Source: Sinomicrobium soli | GTDB taxonomy: Bacteria; Bacteroidota; Bacteroidia; Flavobacteriales; Flavobacteriaceae | NCBI RefSeq assembly: GCF_003285545.1 | Contig: NZ_QLNV01000002.1 | Span: 248,001-312,000, forward strand | Length of the DNA stretch: 64,000 nucleotides | Reading direction: 5' to 3' | Shown: piece after piece, positions 16,255-25,423 of the stretch | Numbering within the stretch: the first letter of the stretch is position 1 | Layout of the letters: each line of letters starts with the position of its first letter | Notes under the pieces: generated by a model | The model's input: the letters and a program-made list of their open reading frames with translations, nothing else | The model's database searches: none | Told to the model about the DNA's origin: nothing | Program-made: the position numbers and the translations under genes

Positions 16255-17175
16255 ATGACTGCAATCCGGGCACTAAAAAACAGATTATTCAAGATCAGCT
16301 TTAAGCAGATAGGCATTGCCATCCTGGTACTAAAACTGTTACTTATCGGCTATTTTATCTACATTATAGCCGGAAGCGAGGGCGATGTATTTTCTTTCGA
16401 CAGCACCTTTTTTACTTTCGTGGCCATAGGTTTTTTTGCCCAGCTGATAGACGGTGCCCTGGGTATGGCTTACGGTGCGAGCAGTAATGCGCTGCTATTA
16501 CATTTCGGGGTTCCTCCCAGAATTGCCTCTGCCAGCGTTCATACCGCAGAAGTATTTACCACCGGGGTTTCGGGACTGTCCCATCTCCGGTTTAAGAATA
16601 TCGACAAAAACCTGCTGATCCGCCTGGTAATTCCCGGGGTCGTAGGCGCGGTGGCCGGGGCGTACTTTCTGTCCGACCTGTTGCACGGAGATTTCATAAA
16701 GCCCTATATTTCTGCCTATCTCATCGTATTGGGGAGTATTATCCTCTACAAGGGGATCAGGAACAAGCCCAAGGAAAAAAAGGAGGTAAAAAGGGCGGGG
16801 CTTCTCGCTTTTTTCGGCGGACTGCTCGACGCCATAGGCGGGGGCGGCTGGGGGCCCATTGTGACCTCGAATATCATCAACCAGGGCAAAAGTCCGAGAG
16901 AGACCATCGGAACCGTGAATACCGCCGAATTTTTTATCACTTTCTTTGCCACAGGAGTTTTTCTCTATTATGTAGGCATAGACAGCTGGCAGGTAGTACT
17001 CGGGCTGATCATAGGTGGTGTTTTTGCCGCTCCCATAGGAGCATTCCTCGCTTCGCGGATCAACAGGAGGGTCCTGTTTATTGTGGTGGGCCTGGTCGTT
17101 ATACTCACCGCCTCGCTGACCATATACAAAACCGTCAGCGACTACGCCCATACCCTTGCCGTTCTTTTCCGGTAA
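16255..17175 (+). CDS. TauE/SafE (TSUP) family permease
   Basis: A 306-residue integral membrane protein of the TSUP family, with about eight hydrophobic segments. Family hallmarks: the first conserved loop FFAQLIDGALGMAYGASSN (about 61-79) and the repeat-two counterpart GGGGWGPIVTSNII (about 200-213). TSUP members export or import sulfite, sulfoacetate, taurine-derived or other organosulfur anions. The direction and substrate are not readable from sequence, but divergence from metY suggests sulfite or sulfide-related transport. The long hydrophilic start (1-17) precedes an extra N-terminal helix. Confidence 0.87.
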   Translation: MTAIRALKNRLFKISFKQIGIAILVLKLLLIGYFIYIIAGSEGDVFSFDSTFFTFVAIGFFAQLIDGALGMAYGASSNALLLHFGVPPRIASASVHTAEVFTTGVSGLSHLRFKNIDKNLLIRLVIPGVVGAVAGAYFLSDLLHGDFIKPYISAYLIVLGSIILYKGIRNKPKEKKEVKRAGLLAFFGGLLDAIGGGGWGPIVTSNIINQGKSPRETIGTVNTAEFFITFFATGVFLYYVGIDSWQVVLGLIIGGVFAAPIGAFLASRINRRVLFIVVGLVVILTASLTIYKTVSDYAHTLAVLFR

Positions 17176-17240
17176 GCAAGATACTAATTTTAAATACCCA
17201 TATGTTCCCGCATACTTATCAATGATCCCGGTATCTCCTT

Positions 17241-19205
17241 TCAGAAACGGGGAACTTTGCTATCAAACAGCAATCCGTCCGTACTGAGTTTCCGGTCATC
17301 ACTCCGAAAGGGTGCTGCAGGCAAGCCGTTTTCACCGGTAAGATCCAGCGGGCCGGGGTTATCGCTCCAGGCATACCGTACAGCTACCGGATTGCGGAGT
17401 CCGGGGGCATACACCACTACGGTATTTTTACGTAAGAAAGCCCTGGCCCATCGGAATTCCCCATCCTCTCCGGCAAGCTGAAAACCACGTATATACCCGT
17501 ATTTGTCTTTGGTCTTCAGAACAGGCGTGGCCGCGGTAAAACGGACAAGAAGGCTATCTCCTTTCCGTTCCATATCCTTAAATTGGGGGAATTGTGCAGA
17601 ATAGGTTCCGCCGTAGCACAGGTTCATGGCCAATGCCCCGAGACGTTTGCCCACATCCAGCTTATTCCGGGGGTGTATATCTCCGGCCTCCCCGATATCA
17701 ATCGTTACCGCCATAGCCGTATTCGGCAGGTTCAGGGCCATGTCCTGGGCCTCCCGGAGTTCGGCCCAGGCCGATGGCCCGGGCATTTCCGGTTCCTGTC
17801 CGTAATTGGCCAGCTGTACCCATAGAAAGGGAATATCCTTTCCGAAATGATCACGCCAGTCGCGGATAAGGGCCGGAAACAGCTCCCTGTATTCTGCTGC
17901 CCTTGCCGCATTAGACTCTCCCTGGTACCAGATCACTCCTTTTATCTTCAGGGCGGTAAGCGGTGCCACGTTGGCGTTGTACAACACCCCGGGAGAAGAG
18001 AACGGCGTAACATTTACCAGCTCCTGCTCCGGGAATTTCCCGGCATCGATATGCAATCCCTTCCTGTAATGCCACCTGCCCCGCAAAATATCATTCCCCC
18101 AGAAAGCTGGGGTTGTAAACCCACCTGTGCCACCGGTATCAAAAACGCGTACGGTAAGTATATTGCCCTTCTTTTTGAGTATACCGGCAGGTATGGTATA
18201 ATTTCTGTGATTATGCCGGCCAAAAGTCTCTCCGATACGATGTCCGTTTACCCAGGTTATATCATAATCGTCTATCTGTAACAGTTGCAGGGGCAGGGAG
18301 TCTCCTTCAAATCCTTCAGGAAGGTCAAAACTCCTCCGAAACCATACGGCCCCGTCAAAATCTTTCAGGGTTTCCTCTTCTTCCCAGGTATTGCCGGCAA
18401 CTTCCAAAGTGTCCCAGGAAGTGATATCCGTTTCCGGCAGGTACCATTTTCCGGATATTCCCGGACCGGTATAGTAATACTTGCCGTACCAGCTCTTTTT
18501 GTTCTTTTCAAATGCCTTTTTTACATCTGCAAAACTTCCCGTATGTTTCAGTTCTTCCCTGAACTGCGGGAATGCTTCCAGGGCTTCGTTACTCATCCAG
18601 GTCTCTACGGCAGTAGCCCCCAGGTTTACACTGACCAGCCCAATGGGAACTCCGCTTTCCTGCTGAATAAATTTGCCGAAATGATACCCCACGGCAGAAA
18701 ACTCCGCAATCTTGTCCGGCTCCGGAACCATCCAGCCGGAAGCATGTATATCTTCTCCCGGCCTGTAATCCATCTCCGGGATTACCTTTAAAAGCCTTAC
18801 CTGCTGTCCCTGCAGCCATACGGTATCTTCTTCCCGGTAGGGAGTCTGTTTTAACGGCCATTCCATATTGGACTGTCCGCCACAGAGCCATACATCCCCC
18901 ATCAAAACATTATCCAGCTCCACCACCGAGGTCCCGGCACTTATTTTTACAGTATGGGGCCCTCCTGCCGGAAAAGCGGGCAATCGTACTTTCCATATCC
19001 CGTCTTTACCGGTTTTGCCCTGCTGCGAGCTACCGTCCATTTCCACTTTGACCTCCTGTCCGGGGGCACTCCACCCCCACAAGCTTACGGGAGCATCCCG
19101 CTGTAGCACCATGTTATCGGTAAAACAGGCCGGCAAACGGAGTTCCTGGGCATGGGCCATAAAAACAATGCCCAGGACAAACTGCCAAAACAATACAGGT
19201 CTCAT
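17241..19205 (-). CDS. Sialate O-acetylesterase (SGNH/SASA family), last gene of the mannose PUL
   Basis: A 654-residue exported esterase: signal peptide ending near AHAQ (17-20), an N-terminal Ig-like segment, the SGNH block-I motif CGGQSNMEW with catalytic Ser112, an inserted galactose-binding/GH2-lectin-like module (about 255-365, with GAVWFRRSFDLPEGF and DYDITWVNG), and the second half of the esterase with VIWYQGESNA and the C-terminal Asp/His region (DIGEAGDIHPRNK). It removes O-acetyl groups from sialic acids or other glycans. Placed 28 bp after the mannose-6-phosphate isomerase gene, it probably trims acetylated N-glycans. Confidence 0.88.
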   Translation of the reverse strand: MRPVLFWQFVLGIVFMAHAQELRLPACFTDNMVLQRDAPVSLWGWSAPGQEVKVEMDGSSQQGKTGKDGIWKVRLPAFPAGGPHTVKISAGTSVVELDNVLMGDVWLCGGQSNMEWPLKQTPYREEDTVWLQGQQVRLLKVIPEMDYRPGEDIHASGWMVPEPDKIAEFSAVGYHFGKFIQQESGVPIGLVSVNLGATAVETWMSNEALEAFPQFREELKHTGSFADVKKAFEKNKKSWYGKYYYTGPGISGKWYLPETDITSWDTLEVAGNTWEEEETLKDFDGAVWFRRSFDLPEGFEGDSLPLQLLQIDDYDITWVNGHRIGETFGRHNHRNYTIPAGILKKKGNILTVRVFDTGGTGGFTTPAFWGNDILRGRWHYRKGLHIDAGKFPEQELVNVTPFSSPGVLYNANVAPLTALKIKGVIWYQGESNAARAAEYRELFPALIRDWRDHFGKDIPFLWVQLANYGQEPEMPGPSAWAELREAQDMALNLPNTAMAVTIDIGEAGDIHPRNKLDVGKRLGALAMNLCYGGTYSAQFPQFKDMERKGDSLLVRFTAATPVLKTKDKYGYIRGFQLAGEDGEFRWARAFLRKNTVVVYAPGLRNPVAVRYAWSDNPGPLDLTGENGLPAAPFRSDDRKLSTDGLLFDSKVPRF

Positions 19206-19233
19206 TATAGGTCTTTTAAAGTTTGTTTATACA

Positions 19234-20988
19234 TTATTCCCTTACAAATGCTTTCAGGGTAGCACATTCTTTTCCTTCCGACGCTCCGCCCGGACGTATG
19301 GTATAATCGCCCACTTCTGCCGGGATTATAAAAGTTTCCGCATAGTGCACCACAAAAGGTTCGAACCTGCCATCCGGGCTTTCCACGACAGCTTCCCGTC
19401 CTTCCACCAGGTTGATCACATTAACGCTGCCACCGGTATTGTGCGGCACCTTTCCGGTAAACCAGTGCCTCCGTGTTTCGATAAAGTCGGAAACATACAG
19501 CCCGGTTTTTTCCTCTCTCCATCCGTCTCCCCGTGCAATCTCCCCGATCCGGTTGATGAGATGATCCCTGGTCCACTGTTTTCTCCGGTTCCAGTCTATG
19601 ACCTTTTCCCCGTGCGACAAATGTATAGGTCTCGGTTTTCCGTCCAGCCCAAGCCGGCCCCAGTCCCACAACTTGAACGTAAATATATAGGGTGTAGCGC
19701 TGATCTCCAGTACTACACTGTTAGTTCCTGAACAATGCACCGTTCCCGACGGGATCAGGTAGTGATCGTGTTTCTTTACCGGCCATTTATTGATATAGGC
19801 ATCGGCATCAAAATTACCGCCGTTTTCCTGGGCTTCTTTCAGTGCGGTGATCATTTCTTCCGGATCGGTATCGTCCCTGATGCCCAGGTATACTTCGGCA
19901 TCCTCCCCCGTATCGAGGATATAATAACTTTCATCCTGGGTATACGGCATCCCGAACTGCTCTTTGATATATTCCCTGGTGGGATGTACCTGTAAACTGA
20001 GGTTGCCCCCGTCCATCGTGTCCAGAAAGTCAAAACGTATCGGAAACTCCGCTCCGAATTTTTTATAGACCCGTGGTCCGAGCAACGGTTCAGGGCGGGT
20101 AAGCACCAGGTTGATGGAAGGTGTTTCAAAGGTTGTTCCCTCAAAATCAAAAAGAAGGCTGTTCTCTTCCGGAACACAATCGAACCCCCAGGCAAAATTG
20201 ATACGGTTCCTGTCCAGATCGACAACTTCCTTAAGCCACTGCCCCCCCCAGGGCCCGGGATCAAAAAACGGCACTACACGGAAAGGTTGCCTGCCGGCGG
20301 TATCCAGCATATGTTTCATGGCCGCCCCGGAAACCATCCTGGGGTCTGAAGGCCGTACCGTATCGACAAAAAAGTCTACCTGTCCGAACAGCGATACCTT
20401 ATGCCTGTCCAGTACCCGCCAGTCTACAAAAAAAGATTGTTTGACCCGGAGGGCAAATTCCATATCCTTATTAGACACCCCGAGATTACTCACCTCGTGC
20501 CTGCGCATACGGAGCTGCAATTCCCAGCGGGGCATGTCCATATAAACGAGAAGATCACTTTTCTCACAGCAAAACCCGGCCCCCGGCCCCAGAACGATAC
20601 GGAGCTCTTTATCGTGCTCCTCTATGTCTTTCCGCAATTTTTCGCAACGTTCCGGATCGAAAAAATCCCGGAGGTTAAGATCGGTCATATATCCGAAAAC
20701 CCGGTCGTCCGTAACATAGGGATATACCATTTTCCCGATCTCTTCTTCAGGTTTCATCGCATCGGTACTGTCGTATATCCTGCAGGGACCGACGTTTTTT
20801 TCAAGGACCGCCTTTACCGCTGCGGTATCGACGCCCTGGTAGGTCTCGATGACAATCTTTCCGCGATCTCCCGATTTCTCCCTTATGGTCCGGCATACTG
20901 CTTCCCAACCTCGTATACATTCGAATTCACTTCCCCTGACCCTTATTTTCGGGTACTTGTCGTAATTAGATACCATTTTTTCTTTCAT
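19234..20988 (-). CDS. manA: Class I mannose-6-phosphate isomerase with extra N-terminal domain
   Basis: A 584-residue protein. The C-terminal ~350 residues are a type I phosphomannose isomerase; zinc-site motifs are Q333/H335 in LQVHP, E353 in DESYYIL and H418 in GTVHCSGTN. It interconverts mannose-6-phosphate and fructose-6-phosphate. The N-terminal ~230 residues are not part of the classical enzyme; they carry KIVIETYQGVD and alternate strands and helices like a P-loop fold, but lack a Walker A lysine motif. The ATG at 20988 overlaps the ROK kinase gene by 23 bp; an in-frame ATG at 20976 is also possible. In the operon it follows the sugar kinase, giving mannose to Man6P to Fru6P. Confidence 0.85.
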   Translation of the reverse strand: MKEKMVSNYDKYPKIRVRGSEFECIRGWEAVCRTIREKSGDRGKIVIETYQGVDTAAVKAVLEKNVGPCRIYDSTDAMKPEEEIGKMVYPYVTDDRVFGYMTDLNLRDFFDPERCEKLRKDIEEHDKELRIVLGPGAGFCCEKSDLLVYMDMPRWELQLRMRRHEVSNLGVSNKDMEFALRVKQSFFVDWRVLDRHKVSLFGQVDFFVDTVRPSDPRMVSGAAMKHMLDTAGRQPFRVVPFFDPGPWGGQWLKEVVDLDRNRINFAWGFDCVPEENSLLFDFEGTTFETPSINLVLTRPEPLLGPRVYKKFGAEFPIRFDFLDTMDGGNLSLQVHPTREYIKEQFGMPYTQDESYYILDTGEDAEVYLGIRDDTDPEEMITALKEAQENGGNFDADAYINKWPVKKHDHYLIPSGTVHCSGTNSVVLEISATPYIFTFKLWDWGRLGLDGKPRPIHLSHGEKVIDWNRRKQWTRDHLINRIGEIARGDGWREEKTGLYVSDFIETRRHWFTGKVPHNTGGSVNVINLVEGREAVVESPDGRFEPFVVHYAETFIIPAEVGDYTIRPGGASEGKECATLKAFVRE

Positions 20989-21916
20989 TGTTCAAAATAT
21001 AACTTGTTCCTAAAATACCTGCGGTCTCCTTTCTGTCAGCCACCACAACGGGCAGGCTGCCCGGGGGCACCCAACTGTACTTTTCTACTATTTTTTCTAT
21101 CCCGGGGAGTATATCGTCCTTGCTTTTCATAATTCCCCCACCCATGATTATTTTATCCGGGTCATAGGCATGAACGAGGTTTACAACACCTGTGCCCCAT
21201 GCTTTTACACTATTGTCCCTGACTTCAATGGCAAGGCTGTCACCGGCACGTGCACAGCGGAAAACACTTTCATAATCCGGGTTTTTCTCAAAGCCCAGGG
21301 AACTTCCCGCAAGGTCTTTCCTTTTTTCCAGATGATGTTTCAGAGCCCAGGTAGACGCCAGGCTTTCCACACATCCGGTATTGCCGCAATTACACTGCGG
21401 GCCATTGTAATTTATACTCATATGCCCGCCGAGATTCCCGGCAAGAAAATTTTTCCCCCTGAGCAGTTTCCCTTCCATAAGTACTGCTGTTCCCACTCCC
21501 GTGCCCAGGGTAATCATCACGAGGTTGTCGCATCCTTTTCCCGCTCCGTATTGCCATTCCCCCAATAGGGCTGCACGGGCATCGTTCTCCACAGCTACAC
21601 GCAATCCCCAGTTTTGCCGGGCCCATCCCTCAAAATCCGTTTGCGCTGCACCGGGGTATTTCACATAATCCGAAAGCACCCTGTTCTTCCCGGCATCCAC
21701 TATCCCCGGAAAAGCTATGCCTATACCGGTTACCCGATAAGATTTATCCGCACACAGTCCATCTATCATTACCGACATCTCTTTCAGCACATCATCCATA
21801 CCGCGTCCCGATTTTGCTTCGAGAACTCCGGTTTTACGGATATTCCCGTCTTCATCGACCAACCCGGTCTTTATGCGGGTACCTCCCATATCGATACCGA
21901 TATTCACATTTTTCAT
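20966..21916 (-). CDS. ROK family sugar kinase (probable manno/glucokinase)
   Basis: A 316-residue ROK kinase: N-terminal ATP-binding GIDMGGTRIKTGL (7-19), the central ITLGTGVGTAVLMEGKLLRG segment, GNLGGHMSI with the catalytic-region His, and the zinc-binding CNCGNTGCVES cluster. It phosphorylates a hexose at C6. The operon setting between a sugar-porter MFS gene and a phosphomannose isomerase strongly suggests mannose as substrate, though ROK kinases are often relaxed toward glucose, fructose or N-acetylmannosamine. It overlaps the isomerase gene and lies only 3 bp after the transporter gene. Confidence 0.87.
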   Translation of the reverse strand: MKNVNIGIDMGGTRIKTGLVDEDGNIRKTGVLEAKSGRGMDDVLKEMSVMIDGLCADKSYRVTGIGIAFPGIVDAGKNRVLSDYVKYPGAAQTDFEGWARQNWGLRVAVENDARAALLGEWQYGAGKGCDNLVMITLGTGVGTAVLMEGKLLRGKNFLAGNLGGHMSINYNGPQCNCGNTGCVESLASTWALKHHLEKRKDLAGSSLGFEKNPDYESVFRCARAGDSLAIEVRDNSVKAWGTGVVNLVHAYDPDKIIMGGGIMKSKDDILPGIEKIVEKYSWVPPGSLPVVVADRKETAGILGTSYILNNERKNGI

Positions 21917-21919
21917 ATA

Positions 21920-23296
21920 CTACGCCTCATCGGGTTTGATCCAGTCCTTTTCTATCTGTTCCAGGCTTTTCCCCCTGGTTTCGGGGACAAACTTCCAGGT
22001 GAAGAGCAAGAGTATTACCGAGTTGATCATAAATATCCAGAAGGTAAAGGCCCCTCCGAACCCATCCAGCATTACCGGGGTGAGCTGTGTGATAAGAATG
22101 ACCCCTATCCACAGTATAAAGGTGCAGAGCGACATGGCGATCCCCCGGATCCTGGTCGGGAATATCTCCGCGATCATCACCCAGGGAATGGGCCCGAGGG
22201 AAGACGCAAAACACGCTATAAAACCCAGAACGAAAAGAATAAGCCAGGGGCCCTTTGTTATTTCAAAATAAAAGCAGAACCCTATGGCACACAGGCAAAG
22301 TATCATGCCGGACACTCCCCATAACAACAATTTTTTACGCCCCGCCCTGTCGATAAGCCAGAGCGCGACAAAAGTGAATATCGTATTGATAATCCCGATA
22401 AAAATGGTCTGATAGAAAGCCGATTCCACGGCAAAACCTATACTCTTGAAGATCTCCGGGGCAAAGTAGATCACGGCATTGATCCCGGTAATCTGTGAGA
22501 ACAGGGCGAGAACCACCCCGACAACGAGTGCCAGCCGTAAGCCTTTGCCAAAAAGATCATTCCATTTTCCCGACTCCATTTCCAGGGTGCTCCGGATCTC
22601 TTCACTTATAGCCCCGGCCTTGTCCCCGTTTATCCTGTAAAGGATCGCCCCGGCTTTTTTCTCCATTCCTTTTTTCATCAGCCACCTGGGACTTTCCGGT
22701 ACGGTGAACAACAACGCAAAAAAGAGTATGGATGGTATGACCTCGGAACCTATCATATAGCGCCAGCCGTATTCCACGTTCCAGTGATTGCTTCCGGAGA
22801 CAGAGATCAGGTAATTGACGATATAAATGATATTGATACCAAATACGATAGCGAGCTGATATACACTCACCAGGCGCCCCCTGAATGCTGCCGGGGCCAC
22901 TTCCGAGATATATAACGGGGACAACATCGAAGCCGCCCCCACTCCTATTCCTCCCACGAGCCTCGCGATGACAAAGGTGGTCAGGTCTGTTGCCAGGGCA
23001 GAACCGAGTGCGGAGACAAAGAACAGTACCCCGGTGATGATCAGTATCCTTTTTCGTCCGAAACGGTCGCTGGCATATCCCGCAACAGCAGCCCCCAGGA
23101 TACACCCCCAGATGGCACTACTTGCCGCCCAGCCCACAAGTGCGGGGGTGAGGGCGAATTTCTCCTGCAGATAACCGATAGCCCCGGCTATAACCGCCGT
23201 ATCATAGCCAAATAACAAGCCGCCAAGAGCGGCCACTGCGGTGATATGGATAATGTATCCCCTGAACATTCCCCCCCTATTATTCTGATGCTTCAT
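21920..23296 (-). CDS. Sugar porter family MFS transporter
   Basis: A 458-residue twelve-helix transporter of the sugar porter subfamily. Signatures: GYDTAVIAGAI near TM1, DRFGRKR between TM2 and TM3, PESPRWLMKKG before the central loop, GRKKLLLWG and the C-terminal PETRGKSLEQIE. It should carry a free hexose across the inner membrane with protons. Within this operon the expected cargo is mannose released by the GH92 enzyme. It overlaps the upstream lipoprotein gene by 17 bp. Confidence 0.9.
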   Translation of the reverse strand: MKHQNNRGGMFRGYIIHITAVAALGGLLFGYDTAVIAGAIGYLQEKFALTPALVGWAASSAIWGCILGAAVAGYASDRFGRKRILIITGVLFFVSALGSALATDLTTFVIARLVGGIGVGAASMLSPLYISEVAPAAFRGRLVSVYQLAIVFGINIIYIVNYLISVSGSNHWNVEYGWRYMIGSEVIPSILFFALLFTVPESPRWLMKKGMEKKAGAILYRINGDKAGAISEEIRSTLEMESGKWNDLFGKGLRLALVVGVVLALFSQITGINAVIYFAPEIFKSIGFAVESAFYQTIFIGIINTIFTFVALWLIDRAGRKKLLLWGVSGMILCLCAIGFCFYFEITKGPWLILFVLGFIACFASSLGPIPWVMIAEIFPTRIRGIAMSLCTFILWIGVILITQLTPVMLDGFGGAFTFWIFMINSVILLLFTWKFVPETRGKSLEQIEKDWIKPDEA

Positions 23297-24491
23297 CAGC
23301 TGTTTTTTTATGTTCCGACCCGAATTTTATCCGGATGAATCTCGGTCTGTACAAATGAGGCATGTTCTCTATGACATCGAAAAACTTAAAACTGTTTACA
23401 TTATAGCTCACCAGCAGCTCCCCCTCACCGGAAATGGCGGGATGGGCCTTGGCATTATAGGTAAACAGGTCGGGGTCATTGACATCCTCTGTAGTATTCC
23501 ATATTTCCTTTCTGTCCCCGAAAGGCCCATACGGCGTTTCCCCGATCTGCATATATATATTCGGATATATGCCCCCGTACTGGTAGATCAGGGCATAACG
23601 GCCATCGGGCAACCGGGACATACTGAGTTCATTGGACACACTGTCTGTAAGCGCAGTCATTTGCTCCCGGTCTCTGGTCCATCCATCGGCCTTGCGGAAT
23701 TCCCAGGCATCAAAATCTTCTATTTTATCATAGTTCACCCTGGCACAGACCAGCTCCTTATCCTGTCCGCGAACCCCGTATATATACACATGCTCCTCTT
23801 CCCGGTCGTCATGGATACCTACTCCAAAAGAAATTTTGTCCGGGCTCTCCCCGGAACCGAAGAAAGGGATGTGCAGGGTACGGGGCCCGTGAAGGGGAAC
23901 TTTATTTTTATCTATAACCAGGAGATCGTTACCCGTTTCTTCAAAAGGCAGGAGATCATCTGTCCCCGTATTACGTATGCGGTAGGCAAACACGTATAAT
24001 TTCCCTCCCGGTTTACGGTCAGCAAAACCGTCACCCAGCCAGTAATACTCTCCTTGTTCCGTATCCGGCACCAGCATGGCAGCAGCCTTTCCTTCACTAT
24101 CCTCTGCCAGGAAGAACTCCGTTGTTCCGGGCTTTTCTCCCTTTTGATACAGTGCCATCGAATTGTTGACCATACTGTATCCCGGTACCAGGGAATCCCC
24201 GATGATCTCTCCCACCATGGTATCGCTGAACAGGAAGATAATACTGTCTGCTTCCTTCCGGCTGTCCTCGCCCGAATAAGGTATGGCAAAAATGCCATCT
24301 CCCCCGAACCATCCCGAATCTCTCCTGAATACTGCCGTCCATTCCGGGGCACGTTCCACACTAAAGGTCATTTCTTCCGATAGCGGATCTTTTTCCGTAT
24401 TCTTATCGCGTACATCATCCTTGCACGACAGGACAAGGACAGTACACATCGATCCCAGAATGCCTGTATATATACTTTTTCTTAAATTCAT
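23280..24491 (-). CDS. Putative beta-propeller lipoprotein (DUF4185/DUF5005-like)
   Basis: A 403-residue lipoprotein (lipobox ending in VLSC, Cys23). The body contains repeated strands with GWFGGDGIFAIP, IIFLFSDTMVGEI, LHIPFFGSG and NTTEDVNDPDLFTYNAKAHPAISGEGELLVSYNVNS, a layout like five-bladed glycoside-hydrolase propellers (GH43/GH32-like folds) and of the DUF4185/DUF5005 proteins. I cannot assign a catalytic triad with confidence, so it could be an uncharacterized glycosidase or a glycan-binding protein. It lies inside the mannose PUL between the SusE-position lipoprotein and the MFS transporter. Confidence 0.6.
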   Translation of the reverse strand: MNLRKSIYTGILGSMCTVLVLSCKDDVRDKNTEKDPLSEEMTFSVERAPEWTAVFRRDSGWFGGDGIFAIPYSGEDSRKEADSIIFLFSDTMVGEIIGDSLVPGYSMVNNSMALYQKGEKPGTTEFFLAEDSEGKAAAMLVPDTEQGEYYWLGDGFADRKPGGKLYVFAYRIRNTGTDDLLPFEETGNDLLVIDKNKVPLHGPRTLHIPFFGSGESPDKISFGVGIHDDREEEHVYIYGVRGQDKELVCARVNYDKIEDFDAWEFRKADGWTRDREQMTALTDSVSNELSMSRLPDGRYALIYQYGGIYPNIYMQIGETPYGPFGDRKEIWNTTEDVNDPDLFTYNAKAHPAISGEGELLVSYNVNSFKFFDVIENMPHLYRPRFIRIKFGSEHKKTADEASE

Positions 24492-24524
24492 CTCATACTC
24501 TTTTTTAATGGCCGGTTTTTCAGT

Positions 24525-25379
24525 TTAATCATTTCTTTGGGCAGCTTCGAAAACATAGAGAAAAATCTCCTCTTCCCGAAGCCCCAGTTCTGAGAGGTCT
24601 ACCGTGAGCTGCAGTTCCAGCCTGTCTACCGCAAGCGTCTTTATTTCAAACGTATCGGCTACAATAATGCCGGGGGTGAACACATTGTACTTTTCCATGA
24701 CAAACTGCTGTTCGTCTTCGGTAATATGCCAGCCGCTGAAAACATTCAGTCCGTCAAGCGCACATGCTCCGGCCCCTGTGTCTGATCCGTATTCCAGGCT
24801 CATGGTACCATCGGAATTAAAGAGATAGGCATTGTCTTTTTCACAATCCTCTATCGCCTCTGAGTTGGGATCATCTTCATTGTTGACATGCAGGACAGAT
24901 TTCCATTCCCATCTCCTGCGCGGAAGATTGTCCCTGGGGCTCAGGGTTATACCGGCCGTGAGATCACTGGTCTTTTCCTGCCCTCCCAAGGTGATGGCCT
25001 TAAAACTGAACCCTACCAGTTTATCTACATCTTCTACCGTAGGAACATAGACAAAGTCATACCCGAATTCCCTGCCGGACGCAGCTACCTGCAACATTCC
25101 TTCCTGCCCGAATGACGTATCTTTTTGCAGGTTTACCGTTTTGGTTATTTCCAGCTTTTCCAGGTCTTCGGGAGCTTCCACCGATACGGTGAGATAGAGT
25201 GTATCCCCTGATTCCATACGGCTGCGGTACTGGCCGGATCCGGGAATTTTCTCTGCGTCCAGGCCGACGAGGAAATTGCCCTGGTCGTAATAATCTGCAG
25301 GTCCCTGCTCGTCTTCGTTACAAGCTGCCAGTAACCCCAGGACTACGGGAAAGATCAGGTAATATATTCTGGTTTTCAT
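24525..25379 (-). CDS. SusE-position surface lipoprotein (unknown fold)
   Basis: A 284-residue lipoprotein (LLAAC, Cys20) with a sequence that is mostly predicted beta strand. It sits directly after SusD, where PULs usually encode SusE/SusF-like surface glycan-binding lipoproteins. The first ~110 residues resemble an Ig-like or BACON-type domain with acidic EDEQGPADYYDQGNF near the anchor; the second half, with RRRWEWKSVLHV and CEKDNAYLFNSDGT, resembles the lipocalin-like domains found in such proteins. No family is recognised with certainty. A glycan-binding role is inferred from position only. Confidence 0.55.
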   Translation of the reverse strand: MKTRIYYLIFPVVLGLLAACNEDEQGPADYYDQGNFLVGLDAEKIPGSGQYRSRMESGDTLYLTVSVEAPEDLEKLEITKTVNLQKDTSFGQEGMLQVAASGREFGYDFVYVPTVEDVDKLVGFSFKAITLGGQEKTSDLTAGITLSPRDNLPRRRWEWKSVLHVNNEDDPNSEAIEDCEKDNAYLFNSDGTMSLEYGSDTGAGACALDGLNVFSGWHITEDEQQFVMEKYNVFTPGIIVADTFEIKTLAVDRLELQLTVDLSELGLREEEIFLYVFEAAQRND

Positions 25380-25423
25380 ATCGCGTATTTTTGGTTGAAC
25401 AATAAAAAGTGGCCCTATCGGTA

